Below are positions 17,971 to 28,724 of a stretch of DNA of 64,000 nt, one piece after another; positions within the stretch are counted from its first letter, which is position 1; each line of letters begins with the position of its first letter. The notes below the pieces were generated by a model. It had not been told where the DNA came from. It ran no database searches and saw only the letters and a list, made by a program, of their open reading frames with translations. This DNA comes from Deltaproteobacteria bacterium. Lineage in GTDB: Bacteria; Myxococcota_A; Polyangia; GCA-2747355; JADLHG01. Made by a program: the position numbers and the translations under genes. The stretch is taken from NCBI GenBank assembly GCA_020848905.1, contig JADLHG010000040.1:1-64000 (forward strand), read 5' to 3'.

Positions 17971-18810
17971 TCAGAAATACGTTTCTTTGTGCACGTGATA
18001 GCCGAGCTGGACCAGCTGGCCGGCCGGATGCGAGGCCCCCACCCGCTGGGCCTCGGCGCGAGCGGAGCCGAAGGTGAGGTCGTTGACCATCCCGCCGTGC
18101 CCGCAGACGTAGACGCAGGTCGCGTCGTCCGGGCGGATCCCGTACTGGCCGAAGTACCAGAGGAGGTTGCGGTTCACGCGCAGGATGTCGTGCCGCCTCT
18201 CGTCGGCCACCCAGCCCCGATTTCTGCCGGGTTCCCGCTCGAGACCTGGAATCTGGCTCACAGTGTTTCGGTAGAGGATCGTGAAATCCGCCTCGGCGAG
18301 GGCCGAGAGCTCCTCCGCGTAGCCGAACTCGTCCTGATAGCTGGCTCCCTGAAAGACGTAGACGCGTTTGAAGCGCCGGCCGTAGTAGCCGTCGGGATGC
18401 TCCGCGGTCCGATGCGCGTAGGCCCGCAGCATGGAGACGTAGGGCGCGACGCCGGTCACCGTGGAGACGAGGACCTGGACGTCGTAGTGCGGGTCCAGCA
18501 GGAAGCCTCCCTTGGCCTTGGGACGCAGAGTCACCTCGTGCCCGGGCTGGAGCTGGAAGAGGCGCACCGTGAGCGTGTCCGGCGTCTGCAGGTCCGTCGG
18601 CGCCAGCTCGAGGAAGAGCTCGATCAGCCGCTCGTGGGGCGCCGACGCAATCGAGTACGGGCGCTCGATGCCGTCGATCCCCAGGGTCACGTACTGGCCG
18701 GGCTTGAAGGGGATCGGGCTCTGCGGCTCGATCCAGAGGATCATCAGGCTGGGGTTGAGGTCCCTTCGGCGAACCACACGGCCGGTCACGAACTCCTGGT
18801 GCAGCGTCAT
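17971..18810 (-). CDS. ferredoxin/flavodoxin-NADP+ reductase-like FAD oxidoreductase
   Basis: This 279-residue flavoprotein has a two-domain reductase layout. The FAD domain carries FKPGQYVTLGID and the FAD-binding RPYSIAS. The NAD(P) domain carries VSTVTGVAPYVSML and CGHGGMVND, and it ends in an aromatic residue after HKETYF, as in Fpr-type ferredoxin-NADP reductases. The predicted reaction is electron transfer between NADPH and ferredoxin or flavodoxin in the cytoplasm. The ATG at 18810 overlaps the tatD stop by ATGA, so the pair is translationally coupled. Confidence 0.85.
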   Translation of the reverse strand: MTLHQEFVTGRVVRRRDLNPSLMILWIEPQSPIPFKPGQYVTLGIDGIERPYSIASAPHERLIELFLELAPTDLQTPDTLTVRLFQLQPGHEVTLRPKAKGGFLLDPHYDVQVLVSTVTGVAPYVSMLRAYAHRTAEHPDGYYGRRFKRVYVFQGASYQDEFGYAEELSALAEADFTILYRNTVSQIPGLEREPGRNRGWVADERRHDILRVNRNLLWYFGQYGIRPDDATCVYVCGHGGMVNDLTFGSARAEAQRVGASHPAGQLVQLGYHVHKETYF

Positions 18811-19637
18811 GTGGTGCTCCGGCGGCTCGCAAAGAGCTCTGCTTCGTGGAGGTCGAGCCCGAAGAGCCGGTCCGCGTTGCGGCTCGTCTGCTCGGCGAGG
18901 TGCCCGGGCTCCACGCCCCGCAGCTCTGCGAGGCACCTCAGCGTGTACGCCACCAAGGCCGGCTCGTTACGTCGCCCACGCCGCGGCACGGGGGCGAGGT
19001 ACGGCGCGTCCGTCTCGACGAGCAGGCGCCCCTCGGGGACCCACGTCGCGGCCTCGCGGAGCGCCGTGGCCTTGGGGAAGGTGATCACTCCGGCCAGCGA
19101 GATGTGAAGGCCCAGGCCGAGGGCCCGCTCCGCCTCCGGACGCCCCCCGCTGAAGCAGTGCAGCACGCCTCCGCCGGGAACGCCGACCTCGTCGAGGAGC
19201 GCGAAGGCGTCCTCGAAGGCCTCGCGCACGTGGATCACCACGGGCCGACGGAGCTCTCCGGCCAGCTCCAGGTGCCGTCGAAAGAGCGCGCGCTGCACCT
19301 CGGGGGGCGAGAAGTCGTAGTGATAGTCGAGCCCGGTCTCCCCCACGGCCACGACCTTGGGCTCGCCGTGCAGGGCGCGGATCGCCGGCCAGTCGCCGCC
19401 CGAGAACTTGCCCGCCTCGTGCGGGTGGACCCCGACCGCGGCGTAGAGCTCGCGGTGGGCCTGCGCGAGGGCCAGCGCGGCGCGCGAGGTGCCGAGCTCG
19501 GTGCCGACGGTCAGGATCCGGAGGACTCCCGCGGCGCGCGCTCGCTCGAGCACCTCAGGGAAGTCCTCGGCGAAGTCCGGGCCGTCCAGGTGCGCGTGGC
19601 TGTCGACGAGAGGCAGGGGGTTGTCGGCGGCGATCAT
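18807..19637 (-). CDS. tatD: TatD-family metal-dependent DNase/hydrolase
   Basis: This 276-residue TIM-barrel amidohydrolase-superfamily protein is of normal TatD length. It opens LPLVDSHAHLDGPDF, giving the metal ligands HxH. It continues with AVGETGLDYHYD, VIHVREAFEDA, HCFSGG and LLVETDAPYLAPVP, all TatD landmarks. Family members are 3'-5' exonucleases or D-aminoacyl-type hydrolases acting in the cytoplasm. The frame extends upstream to 19784, but that part has no homology, so the ATG at 19637 is used. The stop overlaps the start of the reductase gene. Confidence 0.9.
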   Translation of the reverse strand: MIAADNPLPLVDSHAHLDGPDFAEDFPEVLERARAAGVLRILTVGTELGTSRAALALAQAHRELYAAVGVHPHEAGKFSGGDWPAIRALHGEPKVVAVGETGLDYHYDFSPPEVQRALFRRHLELAGELRRPVVIHVREAFEDAFALLDEVGVPGGGVLHCFSGGRPEAERALGLGLHISLAGVITFPKATALREAATWVPEGRLLVETDAPYLAPVPRRGRRNEPALVAYTLRCLAELRGVEPGHLAEQTSRNADRLFGLDLHEAELFASRRSTT

Positions 19638-19753
19638 GGGGCGCACATTGTAGCGGGCGTGTGGGGCGGTGCCTAGCATGCCCTGCCCCGGCCCCTCGGG
19701 TTGCGGCCCGGTGACACCGACGGTAGGATGCCCGCTTCCGCGGGAACGGGAAC

Positions 19754-20974
19754 ATGTCCGATCAACTCTCGTCCGATCTTGCATCGCTCCGCATCAACCG
19801 GGAGGAAGCGCCCGGCCGAGGCCGCGGACTGCGGCTTATCCTCGCGCTCGCGGCGGTGGCCGGCCTCGTCGCGGTGGGCTACTTCGTCGGCCTGCCGCTC
19901 GTGGAATCCAAGGTCTTCAAGGCCGAGGTCTCGCTGACCGAGGTGAGCCTGATCTCGCCGGCGCAGGCCCAGGTGCAGCTCACGGCCACCGGGTACGTCG
20001 TCCCGCAGACGCTCTCCAAGGTCTCGGCCAAGGTGCAGGGGCGCGTGGCGCGGGTCCTGGTCAGGGAAGGGGACCTCGTGCGGGCGGGGCAGAAGCTCCT
20101 CGAGCTCGAGACCTCGGACCAGCGGGCAGCAATCGCGGCCGCCGCGTCGCGCGTCCTCGCCGCCCGGGCCACCGCCGCCACCGCGCGCGCGCGTCTGGCG
20201 GAAGCGCAGCAGCAGCTGGCCCGCGAACGACTCCTTGCAGCTCGGGGAGCCTCGGCCAAGGCCGTGGCGCAGGACCTCGCGGCGCGGGTCACGTCGCTCG
20301 ACGGCGAGGTGAAGGCCGCCGACGCGCAGGCCAAGGTGGCGCAGGCCGAGGTGACGTCCCTCCAGGTGAACCTGGGCCACGCGATCGTGCTCGCGCCCAT
20401 CGGCGGGACCGTGATCACCAAGCCTCCGGCCGTCGGGGAGCTCGTCGGGCCGGCGAGCCCACCGCTCCTCGAGGTGGCGGACTTCGCCACGCTGATGCTG
20501 GAGGCCGACGTCCCCGAGGGGCGCCTGCACCTCGTGCGCAAGGAGGCCCCCTGCGAGATCGTGCTCGACGCGTTTCCGTCGCGGCGCTATCGAGGGGCCG
20601 TGCACGAGCTCAGCCAGCGGGTGAACCGGGCCAAGGCCACGGTGATCGTGAAGGTGAAGTTCGTGGACGCGGCCGAGGGCGTCCTCCCCGACATGGCGGG
20701 GCGGATCAACGTGCTCGAGAGGGCGCTCGACGCCGCGACCATGAAGGAGCCCCCGAAGCTCGTCGTGCCCGGCGGCGCGGTGGCCGACCGGCAAGGGGCC
20801 AAGGTGGTCTTCGTGCTCGAGAACGGCGCCCTGCGAATGGTGCCCGTGACCCTCGGCCCCCCTCTCGGCGGCGGCTTCGTGCTCGAGCGCGGGCCCGGGG
20901 CCGGAACGAAGGTCGTGAAGAACCCGCTCCCCAGCTTCACCGACGGGCAGCGGGTCAAGGAAAGGAGCGAGTGA
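19754..20974 (+). CDS. periplasmic adaptor (HlyD/MacA family) of an ABC export system
   Basis: The product is 406 residues with one N-terminal membrane anchor (near residues 33-53) and a periplasmic adaptor body. The barrel-sandwich halves are visible as [24 protein letters not shown] and [13 protein letters not shown], separated by an Ala/Arg/Gln-rich coiled hairpin (about residues 130-205). It would link an inner-membrane ABC permease to an outer-membrane channel. It is the first gene of a four-gene operon: its stop overlaps the ATPase start (TGATG). No TolC-like gene is in the window. Confidence 0.88.
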   Translation: MSDQLSSDLASLRINREEAPGRGRGLRLILALAAVAGLVAVGYFVGLPLVESKVFKAEVSLTEVSLISPAQAQVQLTATGYVVPQTLSKVSAKVQGRVARVLVREGDLVRAGQKLLELETSDQRAAIAAAASRVLAARATAATARARLAEAQQQLARERLLAARGASAKAVAQDLAARVTSLDGEVKAADAQAKVAQAEVTSLQVNLGHAIVLAPIGGTVITKPPAVGELVGPASPPLLEVADFATLMLEADVPEGRLHLVRKEAPCEIVLDAFPSRRYRGAVHELSQRVNRAKATVIVKVKFVDAAEGVLPDMAGRINVLERALDAATMKEPPKLVVPGGAVADRQGAKVVFVLENGALRMVPVTLGPPLGGGFVLERGPGAGTKVVKNPLPSFTDGQRVKERSE

Positions 20975-21669
20975 TGGCGGAGACGGCGAGCGAGGAGAAG
21001 GCCATCGCGCGGCTGAGACGCGTCGAGAAGACCTACTGGCGCGGCAAGGAGCCCGTGAAGGTGCTGGACGGCCTGGACCTCGAGATCCCGAGCGGCTCCT
21101 TCGAGGCCCTCATGGGACCGTCGGGCTCGGGGAAGACCACGCTGCTGAACCTCATCGCCGGGCTCGACCGCCCGAGCGCCGGGAGCGTGGAGGTGGCTGG
21201 GCAGGACCTCACGAACCTCGGCGAGGCGGCCCTCGGGACCTGGCGCTCGCGCACCATCGGCTTCATCTTCCAGGCGTACAACCTCGTGCCGGTGCTGACG
21301 GCGCTGCAGAACGTGGAGCTGCCGCTGCTCCTCACCAAGCTCTCGGGCAAGGAGCGCAAGCAGCGCGCGCAGACGGCCCTGCGCGTGGTGGGCCTCGAGG
21401 AGCGGATGCAGCACTTTCCCCGCCAGCTCTCCGGCGGGCAGGAGCAGCGCGTGGCGATCGCCCGCGCCATCGTGAACGACCCGAAGATCATCGTGGCCGA
21501 CGAGCCGACGGGGGACCTCGACCGCAAGAGCGCCGACGAGATCCTGACCCTGCTCGAGAAGCTGAACCGCGAGTTCAAGAAGACGATCGTGATGGTGACG
21601 CACGACCCGGCGGCGGCCGAGCGCGCGTCGATCACGCGGCGCCTCGACAAGGGGACGCTCGTCTCATGA
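20974..21669 (+). CDS. ABC transporter ATP-binding protein (MacB/LolD type)
   Basis: This 231-residue ATPase has Walker [10 protein letters not shown], a Q-loop in [21 protein letters not shown], the signature [15 protein letters not shown] (commonly [14 protein letters not shown]), Walker [13 protein letters not shown] and the switch His in VMVTHD. Members of this subfamily energise FtsX-type mechanotransmission exporters. The start overlaps the adaptor stop by one base and the stop overlaps the next start (ATGA), so all parts are translationally coupled. Confidence 0.93.
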   Translation: MAETASEEKAIARLRRVEKTYWRGKEPVKVLDGLDLEIPSGSFEALMGPSGSGKTTLLNLIAGLDRPSAGSVEVAGQDLTNLGEAALGTWRSRTIGFIFQAYNLVPVLTALQNVELPLLLTKLSGKERKQRAQTALRVVGLEERMQHFPRQLSGGQEQRVAIARAIVNDPKIIVADEPTGDLDRKSADEILTLLEKLNREFKKTIVMVTHDPAAAERASITRRLDKGTLVS

Positions 21670-22832
21670 AGCTCGGACGCCTGGCCGCGAAGAGCCTGCT
21701 TCGTAACAAGGTCCGCACCAGCCTCACCGTCCTCGGGGTGGCCATCGCGGTGCTGACCTTCGTGCTCCTCCGCACCATCATCTCCGCCTGGACCGTGGCC
21801 GCCGACCACGCCGCGAAGGACCGCGTGGTGACGCGCCACAAGGTCACCTTCATCATGCCCCTGCCGAAGCGCTACATCGACGAGGTGCGCCAGCTCAAGG
21901 GGGTCAAGGAGGCGACCTTCGCCAACTGGTTCGGCGCCAAGGACCCGAAGCACGAGCGCGAGTTCTTCGGCACCCTGGCCGTGGATACGAACACGTTCCT
22001 TTCGGTCTACGACGAGATGCTGGTTCCCCCCGACCAGATCGCAGGCTGGAAGAAGGAACGGCAGGGGGCGATCGTGGGGGACGTGCTGGCCAAGAAGCTC
22101 GGCTGGAAGGTGGGGGATCGCGTGACCCTTCAGGGCAGCATCTTCCCCGGCGACTGGCCCTTCACCATCTCCGGCATCTACACCGCCACGCGCAAGTCGG
22201 TCGACCGCTCCACCTTCTTCTTCCACTGGGACTACATGAACCAGTCCATCCCCGAGGCGCGGCGGGACCAGATCGGCTGGGTGGTCTTCCGCGTGGACGA
22301 CCCCACGCGCTCCGCCGACCTGGCCCAGGTGGTGGACCGGCACTTCGACACGCGGGACGTCCAGACCCTGAGCCAGAGCGAGCGGGCCTTCAACCTCTCC
22401 TTCCTGGGGATGATCTCGACGGTGCTGAAGGCCATCGACATCATCTCCATCGTGATCCTGGCCATCATGATGCTCGTGCTCGGCAACACCATCGCGATGG
22501 GGGTCCGGGAGCGCATCAACGAGCACGGCGTCCTCCGGGCCATCGGCTTCTCCCCGATGCAGATCGCGAGCGCGGTGGTGATGGAGTCGGTCGTGCTTGG
22601 CCTGCTCGGCGGCGGAGTCGGCTTGCTCATCGCCTACCCCTTCCTCGAGAAGGGGCTCGGCCGCTGGCTCGAGGAGAACCTGGGCGCGCTCTTCCCCTTC
22701 GTGCGGGTGGGGACCTCCACGGCCATCCTGGCCCTCGGGCTAGCGGTCCTCCTCAGCCTCGTGGCGTCGTTGCCCCCCGCGTATCGAGCCTTCCGGCTGC
22801 GGGTGGTCGACGCCCTCCGGCGGATCGGTTAG
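21666..22832 (+). CDS. FtsX-like ABC permease, first subunit
   Basis: This 388-residue MacB/FtsX permease has one N-terminal helix ([23 protein letters not shown]), a periplasmic domain of about 200 residues and three C-terminal helices (near 265-290, 305-335 and 350-375). The conserved [19 protein letters not shown] motif couples to the ATPase. With the next gene it probably forms a heterodimer. The substrate is unknown; candidates are lipoproteins, peptides or lipids. Confidence 0.88.
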   Translation: MKLGRLAAKSLLRNKVRTSLTVLGVAIAVLTFVLLRTIISAWTVAADHAAKDRVVTRHKVTFIMPLPKRYIDEVRQLKGVKEATFANWFGAKDPKHEREFFGTLAVDTNTFLSVYDEMLVPPDQIAGWKKERQGAIVGDVLAKKLGWKVGDRVTLQGSIFPGDWPFTISGIYTATRKSVDRSTFFFHWDYMNQSIPEARRDQIGWVVFRVDDPTRSADLAQVVDRHFDTRDVQTLSQSERAFNLSFLGMISTVLKAIDIISIVILAIMMLVLGNTIAMGVRERINEHGVLRAIGFSPMQIASAVVMESVVLGLLGGGVGLLIAYPFLEKGLGRWLEENLGALFPFVRVGTSTAILALGLAVLLSLVASLPPAYRAFRLRVVDALRRIG

Positions 22833-22843
22833 GAGCCAGGACG

Positions 22844-24010
22844 ATGATTCCACTCTCCTACAACGTGCGAAGCCTGGCGGTGCGACGCACCACGACCATC
22901 GCGGCGGCGCTCGGTATCGCGCTCGTGGTCTTCGTGCTGGCCTCGGCGCTCATGCTCTCGGCGGGGATCAAGCACACCCTCGGCAGCGCCGGGCGGGCCG
23001 ACGTGGCGGTCGTCCTGCGCAAGGGGAGCGACACCGAGATGATGAGCTCGATCGAGGACCCCACGGTGGGGCTGATCCTGGCCGGCCCCGGGGTGAAGAA
23101 GGGCGAAGGGGGATTGCCCCTCGGCGTGGGCGAGCTCGTGGTGGTGCTGGCGATGGACAAGGTCGGCGGCGAGGGGGTCTCGAACGTGCAGGCCCGCGGA
23201 GTCCCCGACCAGGTGATGAAGTTCCGGCCCGAGGTGCGCATCGTCGCCGGGCGTCCCGCACGCCCCGGCACGAGCGAGGTGATCATCGGCACGCGCATCC
23301 GGGGGCGCTTCAAGGGGATCGACCTCGGCCAGTCGTTCGAGCTGCGCAAGAACAAGCCGGCCACAGTGGTGGGGGTCTTCGAGGACGGCGGCTCCTCGCA
23401 CGAGTCCGAGGTCTGGGCCGACCTGAACACGCTCCGCCAGTCCTTCGGGCGGGACGGGCTGGTCTCGGCCGTGCACGTGCGCCTCGAGTCGGCGGCCGCC
23501 TTCGAGGGGTTCGAGGCCTACGCGGAGCAGGACAAGCGGCTCGGGCTGATCGCGATGCGGCAGTCCGCCTACTACGAGAAGCAGTCCGAGGGGACCTCGC
23601 TCTTCATCACGGTGATGGGCGCGGTGATCGCGGTCTTCTTCTCCATCGGAGCCATGATCGGGGCCATGATCACCATGTACGCCTCGGTGGCCGACCGGCA
23701 GCGCGAGATCGGCACGCTGCGGGCGCTCGGCTTCTCGCGGCTCTCGGTCCTCTCCTCCTTCCTCGTCGAGGGGCTGCTCCTGTCGCTCGTGGGGGGCGCG
23801 CTCGGCACGCTCGCGGCCATGACGCTCCGCTTCGTGCGCTTCTCCATGATGAACTTCGCGAGCTGGTCCGAGATCGTCTTCTCGCTCACGCCCACGCCGC
23901 AGATCCTCGTCACGGCCGGACTCGCCGCGGCGGGGATGGGCCTCCTCGGCGGCTTTCTGCCCGCGCTGCGTGCCGCGCGCATCTCGCCGATCCAGGCCAT
24001 GCGGGGGTAG
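22844..24010 (+). CDS. FtsX-like ABC permease, second subunit
   Basis: This permease also has 388 residues and the same four-helix layout as the gene before it, but diverged sequence. It carries MIPLSYNVRSLAVRRTTTIA at the start, ADRQREIGTLRALGFSRLSV as the coupling motif and a C-terminal PALRAARISPIQAMRG. Eleven bases separate the two permease genes. Two non-identical permeases with one ATPase and one adaptor suggest a heterodimeric exporter. It converges on the ammonium transporter gene. Confidence 0.88.
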   Translation: MIPLSYNVRSLAVRRTTTIAAALGIALVVFVLASALMLSAGIKHTLGSAGRADVAVVLRKGSDTEMMSSIEDPTVGLILAGPGVKKGEGGLPLGVGELVVVLAMDKVGGEGVSNVQARGVPDQVMKFRPEVRIVAGRPARPGTSEVIIGTRIRGRFKGIDLGQSFELRKNKPATVVGVFEDGGSSHESEVWADLNTLRQSFGRDGLVSAVHVRLESAAAFEGFEAYAEQDKRLGLIAMRQSAYYEKQSEGTSLFITVMGAVIAVFFSIGAMIGAMITMYASVADRQREIGTLRALGFSRLSVLSSFLVEGLLLSLVGGALGTLAAMTLRFVRFSMMNFASWSEIVFSLTPTPQILVTAGLAAAGMGLLGGFLPALRAARISPIQAMRG

Positions 24011-24053
24011 CGGTCCGGCACGACGAGCGCGCCCAGGACTCGCGGGGCGGCGG

Positions 24054-25373
24054 CTACATCACGTAGCCCGACTCCCCGTGCTGGGTCACGTCGAGCCCTT
24101 CGCGCTCCTCGTCGGGGGTCACACGGAGGCCGATCACCTTGTCGGTGAGCTTGAGCAAGACGAAGGTCAGCGCCGCGCTGTAGAGGCCCGCCGCGCCCAC
24201 GCCGAGGGCCTGCAGCCCGAGCTGCCGCGGATTGCCGTGGAGGAGCCCGTTCTGGCCGGCCGGGTTGAGCTGCTTCTGCGCGAAGACCCCCGTGAGGAGC
24301 GCGCCCAGGATCCCGCCCACGCCGTGGACGCCGAACGCGTCGAGCGAGTCGTCGTAGTGCAGTCGCTCCTTGAGCACCACGGCTCCGTAGCAGGCGAGGC
24401 CGGCGAGCAGCCCGAAGATCGTCGAGGAGGCGACGCTCACGAAGCCCGCGGCGGGGGTGATCGCCACCAGCCCGGCCACGAGCCCCGAGACGAAGCCGAG
24501 CATGGTCGGCCGCTTGCGGTGCAGCCACTCGGCCGAGACCCAGGCCAGCGCCGCGGTGCCGGCCGAGACGTGGGTGGTGCAGAAGGCGAGCGCGGCGATG
24601 CCGTTGGCGGCGAGGGCCGAGCCGGCGTTGAAGCCGAACCAGCCGAACCAGAGAAGCCCGCCCCCGGTGACGGTCATGGTCAGGTTGTGGGGCGGCGCCT
24701 TCTGCCGCGGATAGCCTCGGCGCCGTCCCACGACGATGGCGCAGACGAGCGCCGCGATGCCGGCCGTGAGGTGCACCACGGTGCCCCCGGCGAAGTCGAG
24801 CACCCCGAGCTTGAAGAGCCAGCCCCCCTCGGCCCAGGTCCAGTGCGCGACCGGGTCGTAGACTAGCGTGGTCCAGAGGAGCGTGAAGAGCACGTAGGCC
24901 GAGAACTTCATCCGCTCCACGAAGGCCCCGGCGATGAGGGCCGGCGTGATGATGGCGAACTTCATCTGGAAGGCCATGAAGGCCAGGTGCGGCACGGAGC
25001 CCTTCGGATCTCCCGTCACGCCGCGGAGGAGCAGAAAGTCACCCCCTCCGATGAAGCCGCCGTGGCTCGTGCCGAAGGCCAGCGAGTAGCCGCAGAGCAC
25101 CCACTGCAAGGTGATCAGCGCGAGCGCGAAGTGCACGAACATGAAGGTGGAGAGGACGTTCCGCTTGTGCACCATCCCCCCGTAGAAGAGCGCGAGCCCG
25201 GGGGTCATGAAGAGCACGAAGGCCGAGGAGACCAGCATCCAGGCCGTGTCACCGCTGTCGTTTTTCGGCGCCGCGTCGGCGAAGGCGAGCACCGGTGCGA
25301 AGAGCACGAGGAGCCCGAGGACCCCGCCGAGCCACCTCGGCCCGTCGGAAAAGCGTGGGAGTCGGTCGTTCAT
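24054..25373 (-). CDS. amt: Amt-family ammonium transporter
   Basis: The product is 439 residues from the ATG at 25373, with a cleavable signal sequence and eleven membrane helices. Landmarks are DTAWMLVSSAFVLFMTPGLALFYGGMV, DFAGGTVVHLTAGIAAL and GVHGVGGILGALLTGVFA (the second pore His is in this motif). The C-terminal tail ends LDVTQHGESGYVM. The tail usually contacts the PII protein GlnK, but no glnK or glnB lies next to it. The frame extends to 25442 without a signal-sequence start. It conducts ammonium into the cell. Confidence 0.93.
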   Translation of the reverse strand: MNDRLPRFSDGPRWLGGVLGLLVLFAPVLAFADAAPKNDSGDTAWMLVSSAFVLFMTPGLALFYGGMVHKRNVLSTFMFVHFALALITLQWVLCGYSLAFGTSHGGFIGGGDFLLLRGVTGDPKGSVPHLAFMAFQMKFAIITPALIAGAFVERMKFSAYVLFTLLWTTLVYDPVAHWTWAEGGWLFKLGVLDFAGGTVVHLTAGIAALVCAIVVGRRRGYPRQKAPPHNLTMTVTGGGLLWFGWFGFNAGSALAANGIAALAFCTTHVSAGTAALAWVSAEWLHRKRPTMLGFVSGLVAGLVAITPAAGFVSVASSTIFGLLAGLACYGAVVLKERLHYDDSLDAFGVHGVGGILGALLTGVFAQKQLNPAGQNGLLHGNPRQLGLQALGVGAAGLYSAALTFVLLKLTDKVIGLRVTPDEEREGLDVTQHGESGYVM

Positions 25374-25482
25374 GCCGCGCAGTACAGCAGAAGTTACGCG
25401 GGGTGTCACGAGGCGGCGCGGAAAGGGTCCACGAGGGCCCAAGGCGAGCAGACCGAGAGCTCTCGGCCCTCGATGGAAGGAC

Positions 25483-26150
25483 CTAGGTCGTCCAGTAGAT
25501 GCCGAAGCAGCTCCAGCTCTCGGAGTGCCCCGTGTCCCCCGGGACGCCCCAAGTGCTCCACATCCGTGTCAGGTATTGCCACCTGACGTCACCCGACGGT
25601 GGCAGATACTCGCTCGCCCCAGCGTGACTGATCTCCATGAACTGCGTCGCTAGGTACTGATCGGCGGGACCATTCGGGAACTCACAGGTGTATCGCACCA
25701 GCTCCACGGGCGTACCGTCTAGGTCGTAGTTGGATTGGAACACTGGACAGGTCGATCCCTCTGCGAAGATCGGTCCAGCATTGTACAGGTGATAGCGTGA
25801 GAACACGACATGGAGCGTGCCGCATGGAGCGTGCCGCACTTCGTGGTGCTCCGGTCACGAATGTAGAAGCTCGCGCGTGACACGGCGTTGGCCTGCCCAG
25901 CACGCGTCTGTATGCCAATGGTCGCCCAGGCCTTGTCGGGGCCGTTGTACTCCCCATACGTGCCACCGGTATTGCTCCCCTCCTTGATGTCGGCGAATAT
26001 CGTTCCCACGAAGTACTTGTCAGCCCAGCCCATGAAGTAGTAGGCAGCCCCTGCCGCCGCGGACCAGCACGTCAGTCCCGCGATCACGAGGTACACGATC
26101 ATCCGAGGCCTGCCGGTGAGCCGGCGACCCAACGCGCGAATCTTGTGCAT
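25483..26150 (-). pseudogene. membrane-anchored hypothetical protein broken by a 14-bp tandem duplication
   Basis: The frame from the ATG at 26150 has an N-terminal membrane anchor (MIVYLVIAGLTCWSAAAGAAYYFM) and runs in sense to KCGTLH. It then shifts into an unrelated frame, while a second frame continues the protein as VVFSRYHLYNAGPIFAEGS to a stop at 25483. At the junction the 14 bases TGGAGCGTGCCGCA occur twice in a row (25811-25838). Removing one copy joins both frames into one 217-residue protein. The four-Cys C-terminal part and the anchor suggest a periplasmic-facing protein of unknown function. Twelve bases separate it from the upstream lipoprotein gene, so both are one transcript. 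A sequencing or assembly error would look the same. Confidence 0.75.
25811..25838. repeat. 14-bp direct tandem duplication
   Basis: TGGAGCGTGCCGCA at 25811-25824 is repeated exactly at 25825-25838. The length is not a multiple of three, so it shifts the reading frame of the surrounding gene. Confidence 0.95.
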
Positions 26151-26162
26151 GGCGTAGCCCCC

Positions 26163-26771
26163 CTAGTTCTCGACCGCGTTGTCGTACACGGCGCCGAATT
26201 CCGTTCTTGCGTTGGTCTTCGGCACGAGCTTCCCGCCCAGAGTGACGGGGCCCGTGTAGGTCGCGTTGAAGGCGAAGGACCAGGCGCCCGGCTTGCCCAT
26301 GGGGTCACCGGCCGCCGCTGGACCTCTGATGATGAGGTCACCCGTGGTCAGTCCAGGTCTTGGCGCCAAGGTCAGCGTCTTGTACTCAACGCCGCTGCTC
26401 ATGAGCAGGGCCCAGGGTCGCCGCATGACGAGCACGACCTTCTGATCGGTGGCCAGGTCGACGGTGAGCCGAGCACCAGCGGGGGGCAGGAGCTCCGTGG
26501 GCACCTCCGCGCGCACCCACAGCTCATCCCGCTCCACGCCAGCCAGTGTTTCTTGCAGGTGCTTCGAGAGATCTGCGGCCTCGCTGAAGAAGAGGATCGT
26601 GCGGCCATCATCGGCGCGCGACGCGAGGCCTCTCACCCGTTTCCCTGTCGTCCCTGGATCGATCGTCGTCCCCGCCCCGGGGCCTCCCCCGGGGCTGGAC
26701 GGGTCCGCGCAGGCCTGCGCGACCGCGCCCAAGAGCGCGCACCACATCCCCACAACCAGATACCGTCGCAT
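26163..26771 (-). CDS. hypothetical lipoprotein
   Basis: This is a 202-residue protein with a signal peptide ending in the lipobox-like AVAQAC (Cys21), a short Gly/Pro/Thr linker and a soluble domain of about 150 residues with no family I recognise. The domain is rich in beta-strand patterns and ends EFGAVYDNAVEN. It is the first gene of a two-gene unit with the broken anchored protein that begins twelve bases after its stop. The functions of the two may be linked. Confidence 0.7.
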   Translation of the reverse strand: MRRYLVVGMWCALLGAVAQACADPSSPGGGPGAGTTIDPGTTGKRVRGLASRADDGRTILFFSEAADLSKHLQETLAGVERDELWVRAEVPTELLPPAGARLTVDLATDQKVVLVMRRPWALLMSSGVEYKTLTLAPRPGLTTGDLIIRGPAAAGDPMGKPGAWSFAFNATYTGPVTLGGKLVPKTNARTEFGAVYDNAVEN

Positions 26772-27104
26772 ATCCTCCTCCTCTCTGAGCTCCTGAGGAC
26801 AACGCCGTCGCCCCCAGGGTTGGTCCCTAGACGCGCCGTGCCGCTGCCGAGCGAGTGCGACTAGGGAAGACCGAAAACGCAGGGGGGGGGGGGCAAGGGG
26901 CCCGCAAGACGGGCACTGAGAACAGCAATTGCGGCGAGCGAGAAATGACAGCCCAACGGATTTCCCCCAAGAAAGGAATCTGCGATGCCCCCAAACATCG
27001 CAGAACGAGTAGACGGCGTTAAGTCTGACCAGCTATCCGCCACCTGTCAACGGCGAATCGCCGTCCTCGCTCCCTCCTGCGCGCGGCTCTTGCCCGACCA
27101 CCGT
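26772..27104. other. intergenic region with a 12-G run and a stem-loop
   Basis: No gene is visible. The region is AT-richer than its surroundings and contains twelve consecutive G (26882-26893). It also has a 7-bp inverted repeat TGCGATG / CATCGCA (26981-26987 and 26996-27002) with an 8-base loop, which could end transcripts from the permease gene although no T-run follows. Confidence 0.5.
26882..26893. repeat. homopolymer run of 12 G
   Basis: The run stands between the lipoprotein gene and the permease gene, about 110 bases upstream of the lipoprotein ATG. Such runs are prone to slippage, and length calls here are also error-prone. Confidence 0.9.
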
Positions 27105-28565
<1,461 letters not shown>

Positions 28566-28724
28566 CGGGGCTCCTCCTCGGCCTCACCTCGCGGTGGAGC
28601 GCGAAGCTACTCCGCGAGCTTCTCCGCTGTAAACCCACGCCGGCCGCACGCGCGCGCCGGGGATGGTCCTTGACATGCCCCCCCGCATGACCCAGAGTGC
28701 AGGAGCTCAACGCTCGAGTCATCA

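Noticed and set aside
24054-25373. Possible nitrogen-control operon at amt
   Set aside because: No glnK, glnB or glnA lies next to it, and no recognisable NtrC site is visible. It is an ordinary single gene.
26981-27002. Stem-loop after the NCS1 permease as a true terminator
   Set aside because: The stem is only 7 bp, it lies about 100 bases after the stop and has no T-run. It is mentioned only as a feature of the spacer.
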